Positions 17,765-25,662 of a stretch of 38,934 nt of DNA are shown in pieces. Every line of letters begins with the position of its first letter. Within the stretch, counting starts at the first letter, position 1. The position numbers and the translations under genes were made by a program. Source of the DNA: Halopseudomonas pelagia CL-AP6. GTDB lineage: Bacteria > Pseudomonadota > Gammaproteobacteria > Pseudomonadales > Pseudomonadaceae. The notes under the pieces were generated by a model, which made no database searches, was not told the DNA's origin, and saw only the letters and a list, made by a program, of their open reading frames with translations. The stretch covers positions 1 through 38,934 of the forward strand of contig NZ_AROI01000029.1 in the NCBI RefSeq assembly GCF_000410875.1. The letters run 5' to 3'.

Positions 17765-18700
17765 ATGAAATTGTTTGGTCAGGCTGCAACACCTCAGGAA
17801 CAGGCTCTGGAGCAGGCTATCACCCATGTACCCGCATGGCGTGGGCGGTCGGCCCGCTATGCGCCGGTATCCGGGGGGATTTCAAATACCAACTGGCGGG
17901 TATCGATCGAGGGGGAGAAGGTTGACTACTTCATCAAGATCCCGGGGGTTGGAACCGATATGTTTATTGATCGGCATACCGCCCACGATGCCAGCCTGAA
18001 AGCGGCCGACACTGGTTACGGCGCGCCAGTGGTGGCCTTTATAGATGAAATGGGAGTGGAAGTTTTCGAGTTCATGGAGGGTTGGCGTGCTTCCAGCAAT
18101 ACGGATTTTCTAAATCGAGACATCCGGCACAATGCCTTGCACGCGCTCAAGGCTTTCAATGAACAACCCTCGCTGGTGCAGACCAAGACAGTGTTCGACA
18201 TGATTGATGAGCATGATCGGCAGGTCGCTTCACTTAATGCCCAGACCCCGGTCGATCATCATTGGCTGGCGCTCCAGTACCGTCGTGCTCGCAGTGCTCT
18301 TGAGCATGCCGGACTGGACTTGGTACCCTGCATGAACGACACCCTTGCAGGTAACTTCATGCTGAATGCTGACAATCAGATACGCCTGGTAGACTTCGAA
18401 TATGCCTCCAATAACGATCGGCACTACGAGCTGGCGCTCTGGTTCGGTGAGATGTTTTTCGAGCCGGAGGTTGAGCTGGAGTTGATAGAAGACTATTTCG
18501 GGTCTATCACTGCGCAAACTTTGGCGCGTATCCAAGTTCACAAGGCGCTTGCGGATTTGAAATGGTCCACCTGGGCAATGGTCCAGCAGGCGGTATCGGT
18601 AATCGACTTCGATTTTTACAAATATGGATTCTGGAAGCACATGCGTGCGCGTCGCGTGATGCACCACTCCCAATGGGAAACCTGGCTGCAACAGGTCTGA
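17765..18700 (+). CDS. Choline/ethanolamine kinase-like phosphotransferase 2
   Basis: 311 residues from the ATG at 17765, chosen over an upstream in-frame start at 17726 because GAAGGAGAT lies directly before it and the upstream start would overlap the first kinase. N-terminal 'SGGISNTNWRV' (about 36-46) is the choline-kinase glycine loop. The catalytic loop reads M190-N-D192-x4-N197 where family members usually have H-N-D, and the metal motif is D210-F-E-Y-A. The His-to-Met change leaves Asp and Asn intact, so activity is plausible. Likely substrate is an amino-alcohol or related hydroxyl compound; not determinable from sequence. Confidence 0.85.
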   Translation: MKLFGQAATPQEQALEQAITHVPAWRGRSARYAPVSGGISNTNWRVSIEGEKVDYFIKIPGVGTDMFIDRHTAHDASLKAADTGYGAPVVAFIDEMGVEVFEFMEGWRASSNTDFLNRDIRHNALHALKAFNEQPSLVQTKTVFDMIDEHDRQVASLNAQTPVDHHWLALQYRRARSALEHAGLDLVPCMNDTLAGNFMLNADNQIRLVDFEYASNNDRHYELALWFGEMFFEPEVELELIEDYFGSITAQTLARIQVHKALADLKWSTWAMVQQAVSVIDFDFYKYGFWKHMRARRVMHHSQWETWLQQV

Positions 18701-18722
18701 ACGCACTGAATGGAACATCGAC

Positions 18723-19523
18723 ATGTCATTGAGCGTAGAAGAAATTGAGCAATACCACGTTTTTGCGGATCAACTGGCCGATGCGTCAGCACGGGCGATC
18801 ATGCCGCATTTTCGGGCGGCTCTGGACGTAAGCAATAAAGGTGAGCAGCTTTACGATCCCGTCACGGTGGCTGATAGGGCGGCAGAGCGTAGCATGCGCG
18901 AGCTGATACAAGCGGTTTACCCGGATCATGGCATTTTGGGGGAAGAGGAGGAGTCTTTTACAGGTACTTCGCCGCTAACCTGGGTGCTGGATCCGATTGA
19001 CGGTACCCGCGCTTTTATTACCGGGCTACCCCTTTGGGGTACCTTGATAGCCTTGAACGACGGGCAGCGTCCTTGTTTGGGTGTCATGAATCAACCTTTT
19101 ACGGGCGAACGTTTCAGCGGGTCTGCGCAGGGGACGTGGCTAAATGGGCGGCCACTGCGCACGCGCGCATGCTCAAGCCTTGCTGAGGCCACGATGATGG
19201 CTACCAGCCTGGAAATATTCACCACCAGGCAGCAACGCGGAGCCTTTGATCATCTGGCCCACCAGGCTCAACTGGTGCGTTTCGGCGGTGATTGTTACGC
19301 CTATTGCATGCTGGCGGCGGGCCTGGTTGATGTGATCATGGAAGCCAGTCTTCAGCCCTATGATGTTCAGGCCCTGATTCCCATCGTAGAGGGGGCTGGC
19401 GGCAAGATGACCACCTGGCTCGGCGGTGACGCTCAGCATGGTGGCTTGGTGTTGGCCTGTGGCGATCCACAATTGCACGATGAATTGGTTAGCAAGCTGA
19501 CTGCGTTGGGGCCATTTGGCTGA
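18723..19523 (+). CDS. Inositol monophosphatase-family phosphatase (HisN/histidinol-phosphatase-like)
   Basis: 266-residue Mg2+/Li+-sensitive-type phosphatase. Motifs: 'GEEEE' (73-77), 'WVLDPIDGTRAFITG' (D90, D93, G94, T95) and C-terminal 'EASLQPYDVQAL' (D214). The 'GTRAFITGLPLW' and 'FGGDCYAY' forms resemble the HisN histidinol-phosphatase branch more than SuhB. Here it closes a cluster with two kinases, not a histidine operon, so a phosphorylated product of the kinases is a more natural substrate. It starts 22 bases after the second kinase and is followed by a terminator-like hairpin. Confidence 0.9.
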   Translation: MSLSVEEIEQYHVFADQLADASARAIMPHFRAALDVSNKGEQLYDPVTVADRAAERSMRELIQAVYPDHGILGEEEESFTGTSPLTWVLDPIDGTRAFITGLPLWGTLIALNDGQRPCLGVMNQPFTGERFSGSAQGTWLNGRPLRTRACSSLAEATMMATSLEIFTTRQQRGAFDHLAHQAQLVRFGGDCYAYCMLAAGLVDVIMEASLQPYDVQALIPIVEGAGGKMTTWLGGDAQHGGLVLACGDPQLHDELVSKLTALGPFG

Positions 19524-19533
19524 TGAGCTTCCG

Positions 19534-19552
19534 GCCCGCCTTAACGGCGGGC
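19534..19552. terminator. Hairpin between convergent genes, probable bidirectional terminator
   Basis: Perfect 7-bp stem GCCCGCC (19534-19540) and GGCGGGC (19546-19552) with loop TTAAC, lying between the stop of the phosphatase gene (19523) and the convergent DUF2855 stop (19564). No strong T run is present on either side, so efficiency is uncertain. Confidence 0.6.
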
Positions 19553-19563
19553 TGGTACCAGAT

Positions 19564-20667
19564 CTACATCTTCAGAATCAAGCCCTGATCAGGATGCACC
19601 TTGCCTTGCAAGGTGTCTTTGTAAGCCTTTTCCACGGCATCTGCGCCTTCCACTTTGGTCACTTTCATCCATTGCTGGACTGAAGCGACTAGCGGCGCCC
19701 AAAGCTTGGCGAAGCTCAGCATCAGTTGCGCGTTACCAACCTCCTTGCCGCGTTTTTCCCAGTAGCCGGGGGCGAAGAAGACTTCGGGTTTGGCGCCGGG
19801 CAGATTTTTTTCGCCGCCACGCGAGTCCCAGTGGGCGGCGCCGACCAGGGAACTGAACAGCATGTTATCGGCGAAGTGCTTGTGCAGGTTGGCCAGCACT
19901 TCACCGTTGCCGGCGAAGTCTACCGATACGCTGCTCTGGCTTGCGTCGAGCTTGTCGATATCCGCGTAGCTGACCACCTTGTCGTAGTAGCCCAGGCTCT
20001 CGACAAAGGCGATGTTGCCGGGGGAGGTCAGTGCGGTGATGGTCAGCGGCTTGCCGCGTTGGCTGCGTTGGTGCTGCAGCATAAAGGCTAAGCCCAGGGC
20101 GGTTTTGCTTGAGGCGCTGGTGAGGATGATTTGCTCGGCATTAAAGAAGTTTTCAATTGCGAGAAAGTCATCCAGCAGGAAGGAGGTAATCAGCAGCGGT
20201 CGTAGCAGCATCTGCAAGGCTTCATGCTGAGGCTGGTAGGCCGGATCGGCATCGGTAAACTGATACTGGTTGTAAGCCAGAGCCAGGTGTTGGCGGTGCT
20301 CGGCGCTATCAACGAAGGTGCTTTTGCTGATCTTGCCGGGCTTGACGCGTAGCTGGCGGGCCATTGGCAGGTAGCCGTACAAGCGTTTGCCTACGGGCAC
20401 TTCGGGGTGGCGGGACGCAGCCACGTCGGCAAAGCCCCACACTGGAATCTGCCCCCAGGGCGCCTTGGCCGGAAAAAAGTCCCAGTACTTGAAGCGCTTG
20501 CCCAGCGCGGCGTAGGTAATGTTATTCGCGGTGAAGGCAAAGTGATCCACGGCCAGGAGCACTTCGCCTTCTTCCAGCTCTGATGCGGTGGTGGCGGGCA
20601 GGGGCAGCGTTGCGCAATGGTCCAGGTTGTCCTGGTCGACCACAAATGTGGAGTTGATGTTATCCAT
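19564..20667 (-). CDS. DUF2855 family protein
   Basis: 367-residue protein of the DUF2855 family, of unknown function. It has an MDR (zinc alcohol dehydrogenase-like) flavour: an N-terminal 'VLLAVDHFAFTANNITYAALGKRFKYWDFFP' segment resembles the catalytic-domain fold, and 'QIILTSASSKTALGLAFML' resembles a nucleotide-binding start, but no zinc-ligand pattern is visible. Monocistronic on the minus strand, converging with the upstream cluster. Cytoplasmic by lack of any signal. Function not assigned. Confidence 0.85.
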   Translation of the reverse strand: MDNINSTFVVDQDNLDHCATLPLPATTASELEEGEVLLAVDHFAFTANNITYAALGKRFKYWDFFPAKAPWGQIPVWGFADVAASRHPEVPVGKRLYGYLPMARQLRVKPGKISKSTFVDSAEHRQHLALAYNQYQFTDADPAYQPQHEALQMLLRPLLITSFLLDDFLAIENFFNAEQIILTSASSKTALGLAFMLQHQRSQRGKPLTITALTSPGNIAFVESLGYYDKVVSYADIDKLDASQSSVSVDFAGNGEVLANLHKHFADNMLFSSLVGAAHWDSRGGEKNLPGAKPEVFFAPGYWEKRGKEVGNAQLMLSFAKLWAPLVASVQQWMKVTKVEGADAVEKAYKDTLQGKVHPDQGLILKM

Positions 20668-20904
20668 GATTTACTGGCTCCGGCGGGTGTGAGTTTAAGC
20701 TTAGCTTGCCTGAGCACGGCAAGGGGGTCTGTATTAAACCATTTGCCAAATACCGGCCAATAATGTCGGGCGAGATGGGCGCTGGCTTGGGTCTATTGGA
20801 CCTGCGTAATATTTTGTAGTCGGGCAAAGACCGACCCCGCCATATGCTAGATTGATGTGCCTGCATCTGCTGGCGCTACCGCCCCGCCAGGAGGGGTTTC
20901 AATC

Positions 20905-21975
20905 ATGAGTCTGATGGTCATTGTCCTGTTTGTTGTGGGGCTTTTTTTGCTGGTTGCAGGTGCCGAGGTGCTGGTTAAGGGGGCTTCGCGGTTGGCAGCT
21001 GGGTTTCGTATTTCACCGCTGGTGATTGGTCTTACCGTGGTTGCTTTTGGCACCAGCGCGCCCGAACTGGCGGTCAGCACCGGGGCGGCACTGGGTGGTC
21101 AGGGCGACATTGCCTTGGGTAACGTGTTGGGCAGCAATATATTTAACGTGCTGTTCATTCTTGGCCTGTCGGCGCTGATCGCGCCGCTGGTGGTATCGCG
21201 TCAGCTGATCCGTTTGGATGTGCCGTTGATGATCGGGGCTAGTCTGCTGGTCATCCTGTTGTCGCTGGACGGCCGCCTCGGTCGCTTTGATGGCGTCTTG
21301 TTATGTTTGCTGATTGTCGCCTATACGCTGTTTTTGATCATCAGCAGCCGACGTGCCAGTACACCGACCGATGCGGCTGATTTGGGTGTGCCGGCTGCGC
21401 AGCGCAGCGGTTCTGTACTGATGAATGCAGTGCTCGTTGCTGGCGGCCTGGTCATGCTGGTGCTGGGTGCCCGCTGGCTGGTTAACGGTGCGGTGGCAAT
21501 GGCGACCAGCATGGGTGTTTCTGAGCGGGTGGTGGCCTTGACCATTGTTGCGGCTGGCACTTCCCTGCCTGAGGTGGCTACCTCGGTGATTGCAAGTATT
21601 CGCGGGCAGCGGGATATTGCCGTGGGCAATGTGGTGGGTAGCAATATGTTCAACCTGTTGGCGGTGCTCGGCGTTGCGTCGTTTCTAGCGCCAGCCGGCA
21701 TCGCGGTATCTGAAGCGGTACTGCGTTTTGATATGCTGGTGATGTTCGCCGTGGCCTTGGCGTGTTTGCCTGTTTTTATCAGCGGCCTGCGAATCAATCG
21801 CTGGGAGGGGCTGCTGTTTATGGCCTACTTCGTCGTCTACAACGTCCATGTAGTCACTACCGATGGCGGCGCCAGCGGTATTCCCGGATTGCAGAGTGCG
21901 ATGTTGTTTTATCTGATGCCGCTAACGGCGGTAACGCTGCTGGTCATTCTCTGCAAGGGTGCGTCGCGTCACTGA
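20905..21975 (+). CDS. Calcium/sodium antiporter, CaCA family (YrbG-like)
   Basis: 356-residue inner-membrane exchanger with about ten hydrophobic segments. The two inverted alpha-repeats that form the ion site are intact: 'GTSAPELAVS' (49-58) with 'GNVLGSNIFN' (72-81), and 'GTSLPEVATS' (218-227) with 'GNVVGSNMFN' (241-250). The frame is open from 20857, but AGGAGGGG at 20889-20896 sits eight bases before the ATG at 20905, which begins directly with TM1; the extra upstream residues have no membrane character. Monocistronic and followed by a strong terminator. Confidence 0.94.
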   Translation: MSLMVIVLFVVGLFLLVAGAEVLVKGASRLAAGFRISPLVIGLTVVAFGTSAPELAVSTGAALGGQGDIALGNVLGSNIFNVLFILGLSALIAPLVVSRQLIRLDVPLMIGASLLVILLSLDGRLGRFDGVLLCLLIVAYTLFLIISSRRASTPTDAADLGVPAAQRSGSVLMNAVLVAGGLVMLVLGARWLVNGAVAMATSMGVSERVVALTIVAAGTSLPEVATSVIASIRGQRDIAVGNVVGSNMFNLLAVLGVASFLAPAGIAVSEAVLRFDMLVMFAVALACLPVFISGLRINRWEGLLFMAYFVVYNVHVVTTDGGASGIPGLQSAMLFYLMPLTAVTLLVILCKGASRH

Positions 21976-21992
21976 AAAGGTCTTTTGTCGGG

Positions 21993-22028
21993 AAAAGGGG
22001 CAGTGGCTCGGTCGGCTGCTCCTTTTTC
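21993..22028 (+). terminator. Rho-independent terminator of the antiporter gene
   Basis: AAAAGGGGCAG (21993-22003) pairs with CTGCTCCTTTT (22016-22026), 11 pairs with one G-T, 12-base loop, ending in a run of five T. It lies 18 bases after the stop codon. Confidence 0.8.
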
Positions 22029-22215
22029 TGCCTTAATTTGGTGCGCTCGCCGCTTATTCTGAGCTGTTGCTCTTGTCAGCCTAACTTTTCCTGCAATTTA
22101 TTTCCCTTCTTCTAGGGCCTGTTCCAGAGCGCCGCGATCAGGTTTTAATGCCTTTTCAGTGTCCTTAAAGCAACCCGGCGAGGCTTCTTTTTTTCTTCGC
22201 GTGACTGTATGGTCA

Positions 22216-22221
22216 TATAAT
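22216..22221 (+). promoter_or_regulatory. Candidate -10 element for the wax ester synthase gene
   Basis: Perfect TATAAT in an AT-rich stretch; the region 17 bases upstream (TTCTTC) is a poor -35, so any promoter would need an activator or another sigma factor. If used, the transcript would carry a leader of about 180 bases containing the inverted repeats listed next. Confidence 0.3.
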
Positions 22222-22266
22222 TGCATTGTTGAATAATGTCTCATGATCGGGTTGTCGTACTGACTG

Positions 22267-22384
22267 ATATTATCCGGTAGTGGCCGATAATATTGACCTG
22301 CATGCTTGATGGAGGTCAATGCGCTATGCCGAAGAGGAGTCAATTATCCGAAGTGTTCATGAGTTCAATACACTCACCTGAACT
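22267..22384 (+). promoter_or_regulatory. Leader with three inverted repeats upstream of the wax ester synthase gene
   Basis: Part of the 433-base gap 21976-22408. IR1: ATATTATC (22267-22274) and GATAATAT (22286-22293). IR2: ATTGACC (22292-22298) and GGTCAAT (22314-22320), sharing two bases with IR1. IR3: AGTTCA (22362-22367) and TGAACT (22379-22384). The core ATTATCCG recurs at 22269 (ATTATCCGGTAGTG) and 22343 (ATTATCCGAAGTG). These could be operator sites or mRNA structures; no known motif was recognised. The gap otherwise holds only the antiporter terminator and the candidate -10. Confidence 0.4.
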
Positions 22385-22408
22385 GATCTGGCACCGAGGA
22401 AGATGGTA

Positions 22409-24103
22409 ATGAAACAATTGACGCCCATGGATTCGCATTTCTTCTATTTCGAAGGTCCCAACCAGCCGATGATGATCGGCAGCCTGTGGTTGTGTGATCA
22501 GACTACGGCGCCCGACGGTATTGTGCGGCACAAGGACATTTTGCAGTACGTATCAGACCGTCTGAACACCACCTCGTATTTCCGCCGGCGGCTGGAGCAG
22601 GCGCCCTTCCAACTGGATGACCCCTACTGGCTGGAAGACGAAAATTTCGATCTGGAATACCACGTGCGCCATGTCGGCCTGCCGCAGCCGGGCGATTGGC
22701 GGCAGTTATGTATTTTTACCGCGCGCACGATGTCTCGCAGCGTAGATATGGAGCGTGCTCCGTGGGAGATCTATATTATTGAGGGCGTGAACAATGTTGA
22801 AGGGGTACCGCCCAACAGCTTCGCTGTGCTGATTCGTTTTCATCATGCTTATGTTGATGGCAAGTCCAGTCTGGAACTCAGTACCGCTATGATGGAAGAA
22901 ACCGCTGACCACGAATATGGTCGGCGTGATCGGGTCGAGGTCGCCGAGCGTGCGCCCACACGGTTGGAGATGTGGGCTCGTACCGCGCCGCGCATGCTGG
23001 GGCAGTCGGTGCGCAGTATGCGCGCTAGCCTGTTGTTCGGGCGCAAGAGTCTGGAACTGGCGCGCCGCTTGCGGCAAGACGGGCTCCCGGAACAGCGACG
23101 GGTGCCGCGGACCATATTCAATGTCTCGGTCACACCGCATCGTTCTTATGGCGGTTACGTCTGGCAGATACCCGATCTCAAACGGATGCGTCAGCTGCAT
23201 CCGGGTGCCAGTCTCAATGATGTGATTCTGGCGGTCATCGCTGGCGGCATGCGGCGGTATCTGGCCGAACACAAACAGTTGCCGATGGATCAGTCCCTGG
23301 TATCCATGTGTCCGGTGTCCATACGCGCAGAGGACGCGAGGTCCGACACGGGCAATCTGATATCGGCGATGTACATTGCCATCGGTACCAACATTGAAGA
23401 TCCGGCTCAGCGTTTGGCCGCGATTCAGGGGCGCACCACCCGAGGCATACCCCTGGCCCGGGAGGTGCTCTGTGATCTGGCCAACGCTGCAGGCGATATG
23501 GTGCCGCCGGTCATGCGTGCCTTCGGTGCCTGGTTCCAGAACCGTACGCATATGGCCGGAACCCTGCCGTTGATCAATACCGTAATTACCAATGTGCCCG
23601 GCATCCCGGGGATGCAAACCCGCTATTTTGCCGGGGCCGCGATACGCGAGGTATTCCCCTTGGTGCCGGTGTGCGATGGCATGGCCATTAGTCATGGCAT
23701 TACCGGCATATACGATCGCCTCAACCTTGGCGTCGTGGCTGACCGCAAGGTGGTGCCTGACATGGATTTCTATATTGGCTGCATGGAGGCGTCAACCCAG
23801 GAGTATCTTGAGTGTGTGGCGGTGTTGGAGTCTGCCCAGGCGAGTACCGCGCAGGAAAGCGCCGCCGAAGAAAACGTTGCCGTACCTGGCAAGTCCAACG
23901 CAAAGCCACTAACCAAGAAAAACCCGAAAATGCAGCGCAAGCCGACCCCGACGAAAGCCGCCAGCAAAGGCAGGGCCAGCGTCAAAACCAAAGCACCTGT
24001 GAGCAAAGCGTCCGCAGTTACGCTCGCCGCTTCCGATGCCTCCAACAGCGCTGCTGATGCACCTGTTGGGGTGCTGGCGACAGCTGAAAGCAAACAAAGC
24101 TGA
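22409..24103 (+). CDS. Wax ester synthase/diacylglycerol acyltransferase (WS/DGAT)
   Basis: 564-residue acyltransferase that joins acyl-CoA to a fatty alcohol (wax ester) or diacylglycerol (triacylglycerol). Active-site motif H145-H146-A-Y-V-D150-G151 (HHxxxDG) is intact, and 'SLNDVILAVIAGGMRRYL' and the C-terminal 'TNVPGIPGMQTRYFAGA' belong to the WES and WS_DGAT_C domains. An ATG at 22403 is also in frame but abuts GAGGAAG with no spacer; ATG 22409 has the right spacing. The last 70 residues form an unusual Lys/Ala/Ser/Thr-Pro tail, rich in KxxK and 'KPTPTKAASKG'-like segments and absent from typical members. Followed after 31 bases by a patatin lipase, suggesting a storage-lipid unit acting at the inner membrane or lipid bodies. 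Confidence 0.93.
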   Translation: MKQLTPMDSHFFYFEGPNQPMMIGSLWLCDQTTAPDGIVRHKDILQYVSDRLNTTSYFRRRLEQAPFQLDDPYWLEDENFDLEYHVRHVGLPQPGDWRQLCIFTARTMSRSVDMERAPWEIYIIEGVNNVEGVPPNSFAVLIRFHHAYVDGKSSLELSTAMMEETADHEYGRRDRVEVAERAPTRLEMWARTAPRMLGQSVRSMRASLLFGRKSLELARRLRQDGLPEQRRVPRTIFNVSVTPHRSYGGYVWQIPDLKRMRQLHPGASLNDVILAVIAGGMRRYLAEHKQLPMDQSLVSMCPVSIRAEDARSDTGNLISAMYIAIGTNIEDPAQRLAAIQGRTTRGIPLAREVLCDLANAAGDMVPPVMRAFGAWFQNRTHMAGTLPLINTVITNVPGIPGMQTRYFAGAAIREVFPLVPVCDGMAISHGITGIYDRLNLGVVADRKVVPDMDFYIGCMEASTQEYLECVAVLESAQASTAQESAAEENVAVPGKSNAKPLTKKNPKMQRKPTPTKAASKGRASVKTKAPVSKASAVTLAASDASNSAADAPVGVLATAESKQS

Positions 24104-24134
24104 TACACGATGAAACGAATCTGAGGACTAGCCA

Positions 24135-25589
24135 ATGAAGCTCTTTGAGCGCCCGCGCACCAAACAACTGTTAAAGGACATGGAGCAGGCTGAGCATTAT
24201 GAAGGCTGGGCTGTGCTGGCGGCTGCCTGGGATGAGGAGCATGGCCTGGATGAATGGAAGCAGAACGATGCCTGTGAAAGTTACGACTACCGTTCGATTC
24301 GCCAGCGCCTGGACAAAGTACGGGATCTGCGCTTTCGCCGCGAGTACCACGACCTGCTCTTTGTGTTGAACGAGGGCTTGCACGGCAACTTGGGCGGGAT
24401 GGGTAAACCGGCGTTGTACAACAAGGCCAAGCTGGGCACCAAGAACCTGATTACCCGGTATGTGGAGGAGATATGCGGTGCGCTCGACGATCTGAACGAG
24501 GTCGATGACAGCATTATTCCTTTAGAGGAAAAGCAGGATTTTTTTCTGCGTGCCAGTCATTGCTACGGGCGTTCGGCATTAATGCTCAGTGGCGGTGCGG
24601 TACTGGGCTTTTTCCATGCCGGCGTGGTCAAGGCGCTGTTCGATCACGGGTTGTTGCCGGAGATTATTTCCGGCTCCAGTGCCGGGTCGATCATTGCAGC
24701 TACCGCCTGCACCCACGTGGACGATGAGCTCCAACAGCGGCTTAGCCTGGACAATTTGCACCACGAAGTAGACGAGACCACCGCGATTCGTCCGGCGCTG
24801 TCCTTGTTCGGCAACCCGCGGCCACGTATGGATGCGGACAATCTCAAAGCCTATCTGGCGAAAATTATCCCCGACCTGACTTTTCAAGAGGCTTTCGAGC
24901 TGACCGGACGCAAACTGAATATCACCGTGACCGGACTGTCTCCGCGCCAGGCACCGCGATTGTTGAATGCCATCACCTCGCCGAATGTGCTGATCCGTTC
25001 TGCCGTCACCGCCTCTTGCGCTATTTACGGCATTTACCCTCCGGTCACGCTGATGTGCCGGAACGCGGTTGGCGAAACGGTGCCTTACCTGCCGGATATG
25101 AAGTGGATCGATGGCTCCTTTGCCGACGATCTGCCGGCCAAGCGCCTGGCACGTTTGTTCGGCGTTAATCATTTTATTTCCAGCATGACCAATCCCGCCG
25201 TACTGGCAATGACTCCCGACCCGGACGCGCCGAGTAATCCGCTGCGCACCTTGCTGAGCTACCAGGTACGTTTTCTGAAGATCACCACCGCCGAGGCGAT
25301 GCGTTTCAGCCGCGACAATATCCGGATTAAATCCCCGGTGATCAGCCTGATGCAGCACCTGACCTATGGTGTACTACGGCAGGAATACACGGCGGATATC
25401 AACATCTTTCTGCGTAACCGTTGGGATCATCCGTTGCGCTTGCTCGCTGCGCCCTCGCGGGAGGCTATGCACCGGTTGCTGCATGAGGGTGAACGCTCTA
25501 CCTGGGAGAAGGTCGAGATGGTCCGCAACTGTACGGCCATCAGCCGTAAGCTGGATGCCATCGTGCACGGGCGTGGCTGGGAGAAGTAG
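24135..25589 (+). CDS. Patatin-like phospholipase/triacylglycerol lipase with DUF3336 domain
   Basis: 484 residues. The N-terminal 140 residues are a DUF3336 domain ('WAVLAAAWDEEHGLDEWK', 'LHGNLGGMGKPALY'), as in the yeast Tgl3/4/5 and plant SDP1 lipases. The patatin domain follows: oxyanion loop 'SGGAVLGFFHAG' (152-163), nucleophile S182 in G-S-S182-A-G-S, and catalytic D326 in 'WIDGSFADDLP'. The Ser-Asp dyad is complete. SD GAGGA lies before the ATG. Located directly after the wax ester synthase gene, it likely hydrolyses neutral lipid or phospholipid. Cytoplasmic or peripheral membrane; no signal peptide. Confidence 0.93.
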   Translation: MKLFERPRTKQLLKDMEQAEHYEGWAVLAAAWDEEHGLDEWKQNDACESYDYRSIRQRLDKVRDLRFRREYHDLLFVLNEGLHGNLGGMGKPALYNKAKLGTKNLITRYVEEICGALDDLNEVDDSIIPLEEKQDFFLRASHCYGRSALMLSGGAVLGFFHAGVVKALFDHGLLPEIISGSSAGSIIAATACTHVDDELQQRLSLDNLHHEVDETTAIRPALSLFGNPRPRMDADNLKAYLAKIIPDLTFQEAFELTGRKLNITVTGLSPRQAPRLLNAITSPNVLIRSAVTASCAIYGIYPPVTLMCRNAVGETVPYLPDMKWIDGSFADDLPAKRLARLFGVNHFISSMTNPAVLAMTPDPDAPSNPLRTLLSYQVRFLKITTAEAMRFSRDNIRIKSPVISLMQHLTYGVLRQEYTADINIFLRNRWDHPLRLLAAPSREAMHRLLHEGERSTWEKVEMVRNCTAISRKLDAIVHGRGWEK

Positions 25590-25662
25590 CACGCAGCGGC
25601 AAGGCTTTTCAATATGCCTGCCGCGCCGCACAATGGTGCTTCATTTGCCTGTGAGCTATCCC

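Noticed and set aside
16816..18700. Aminoglycoside resistance genes
   Set aside because: The APH fold is shared with choline, thiamine and homoserine kinases; the metabolic cluster context and choline-kinase glycine loop argue against resistance.
18723..19523. Histidine biosynthesis gene
   Set aside because: HisN-like sequence but no other his gene; it closes a transport/kinase cluster.
22706..23695. 329-codon open frame on the minus strand opposite the wax ester synthase gene
   Set aside because: It has no recognisable domain or SD, and the opposing gene has a complete active site; GC-rich third positions produce such antisense frames.
24579..25358. 260-codon open frame opposite the patatin gene
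   Set aside because: Low-complexity shadow of a clearly coding plus strand.
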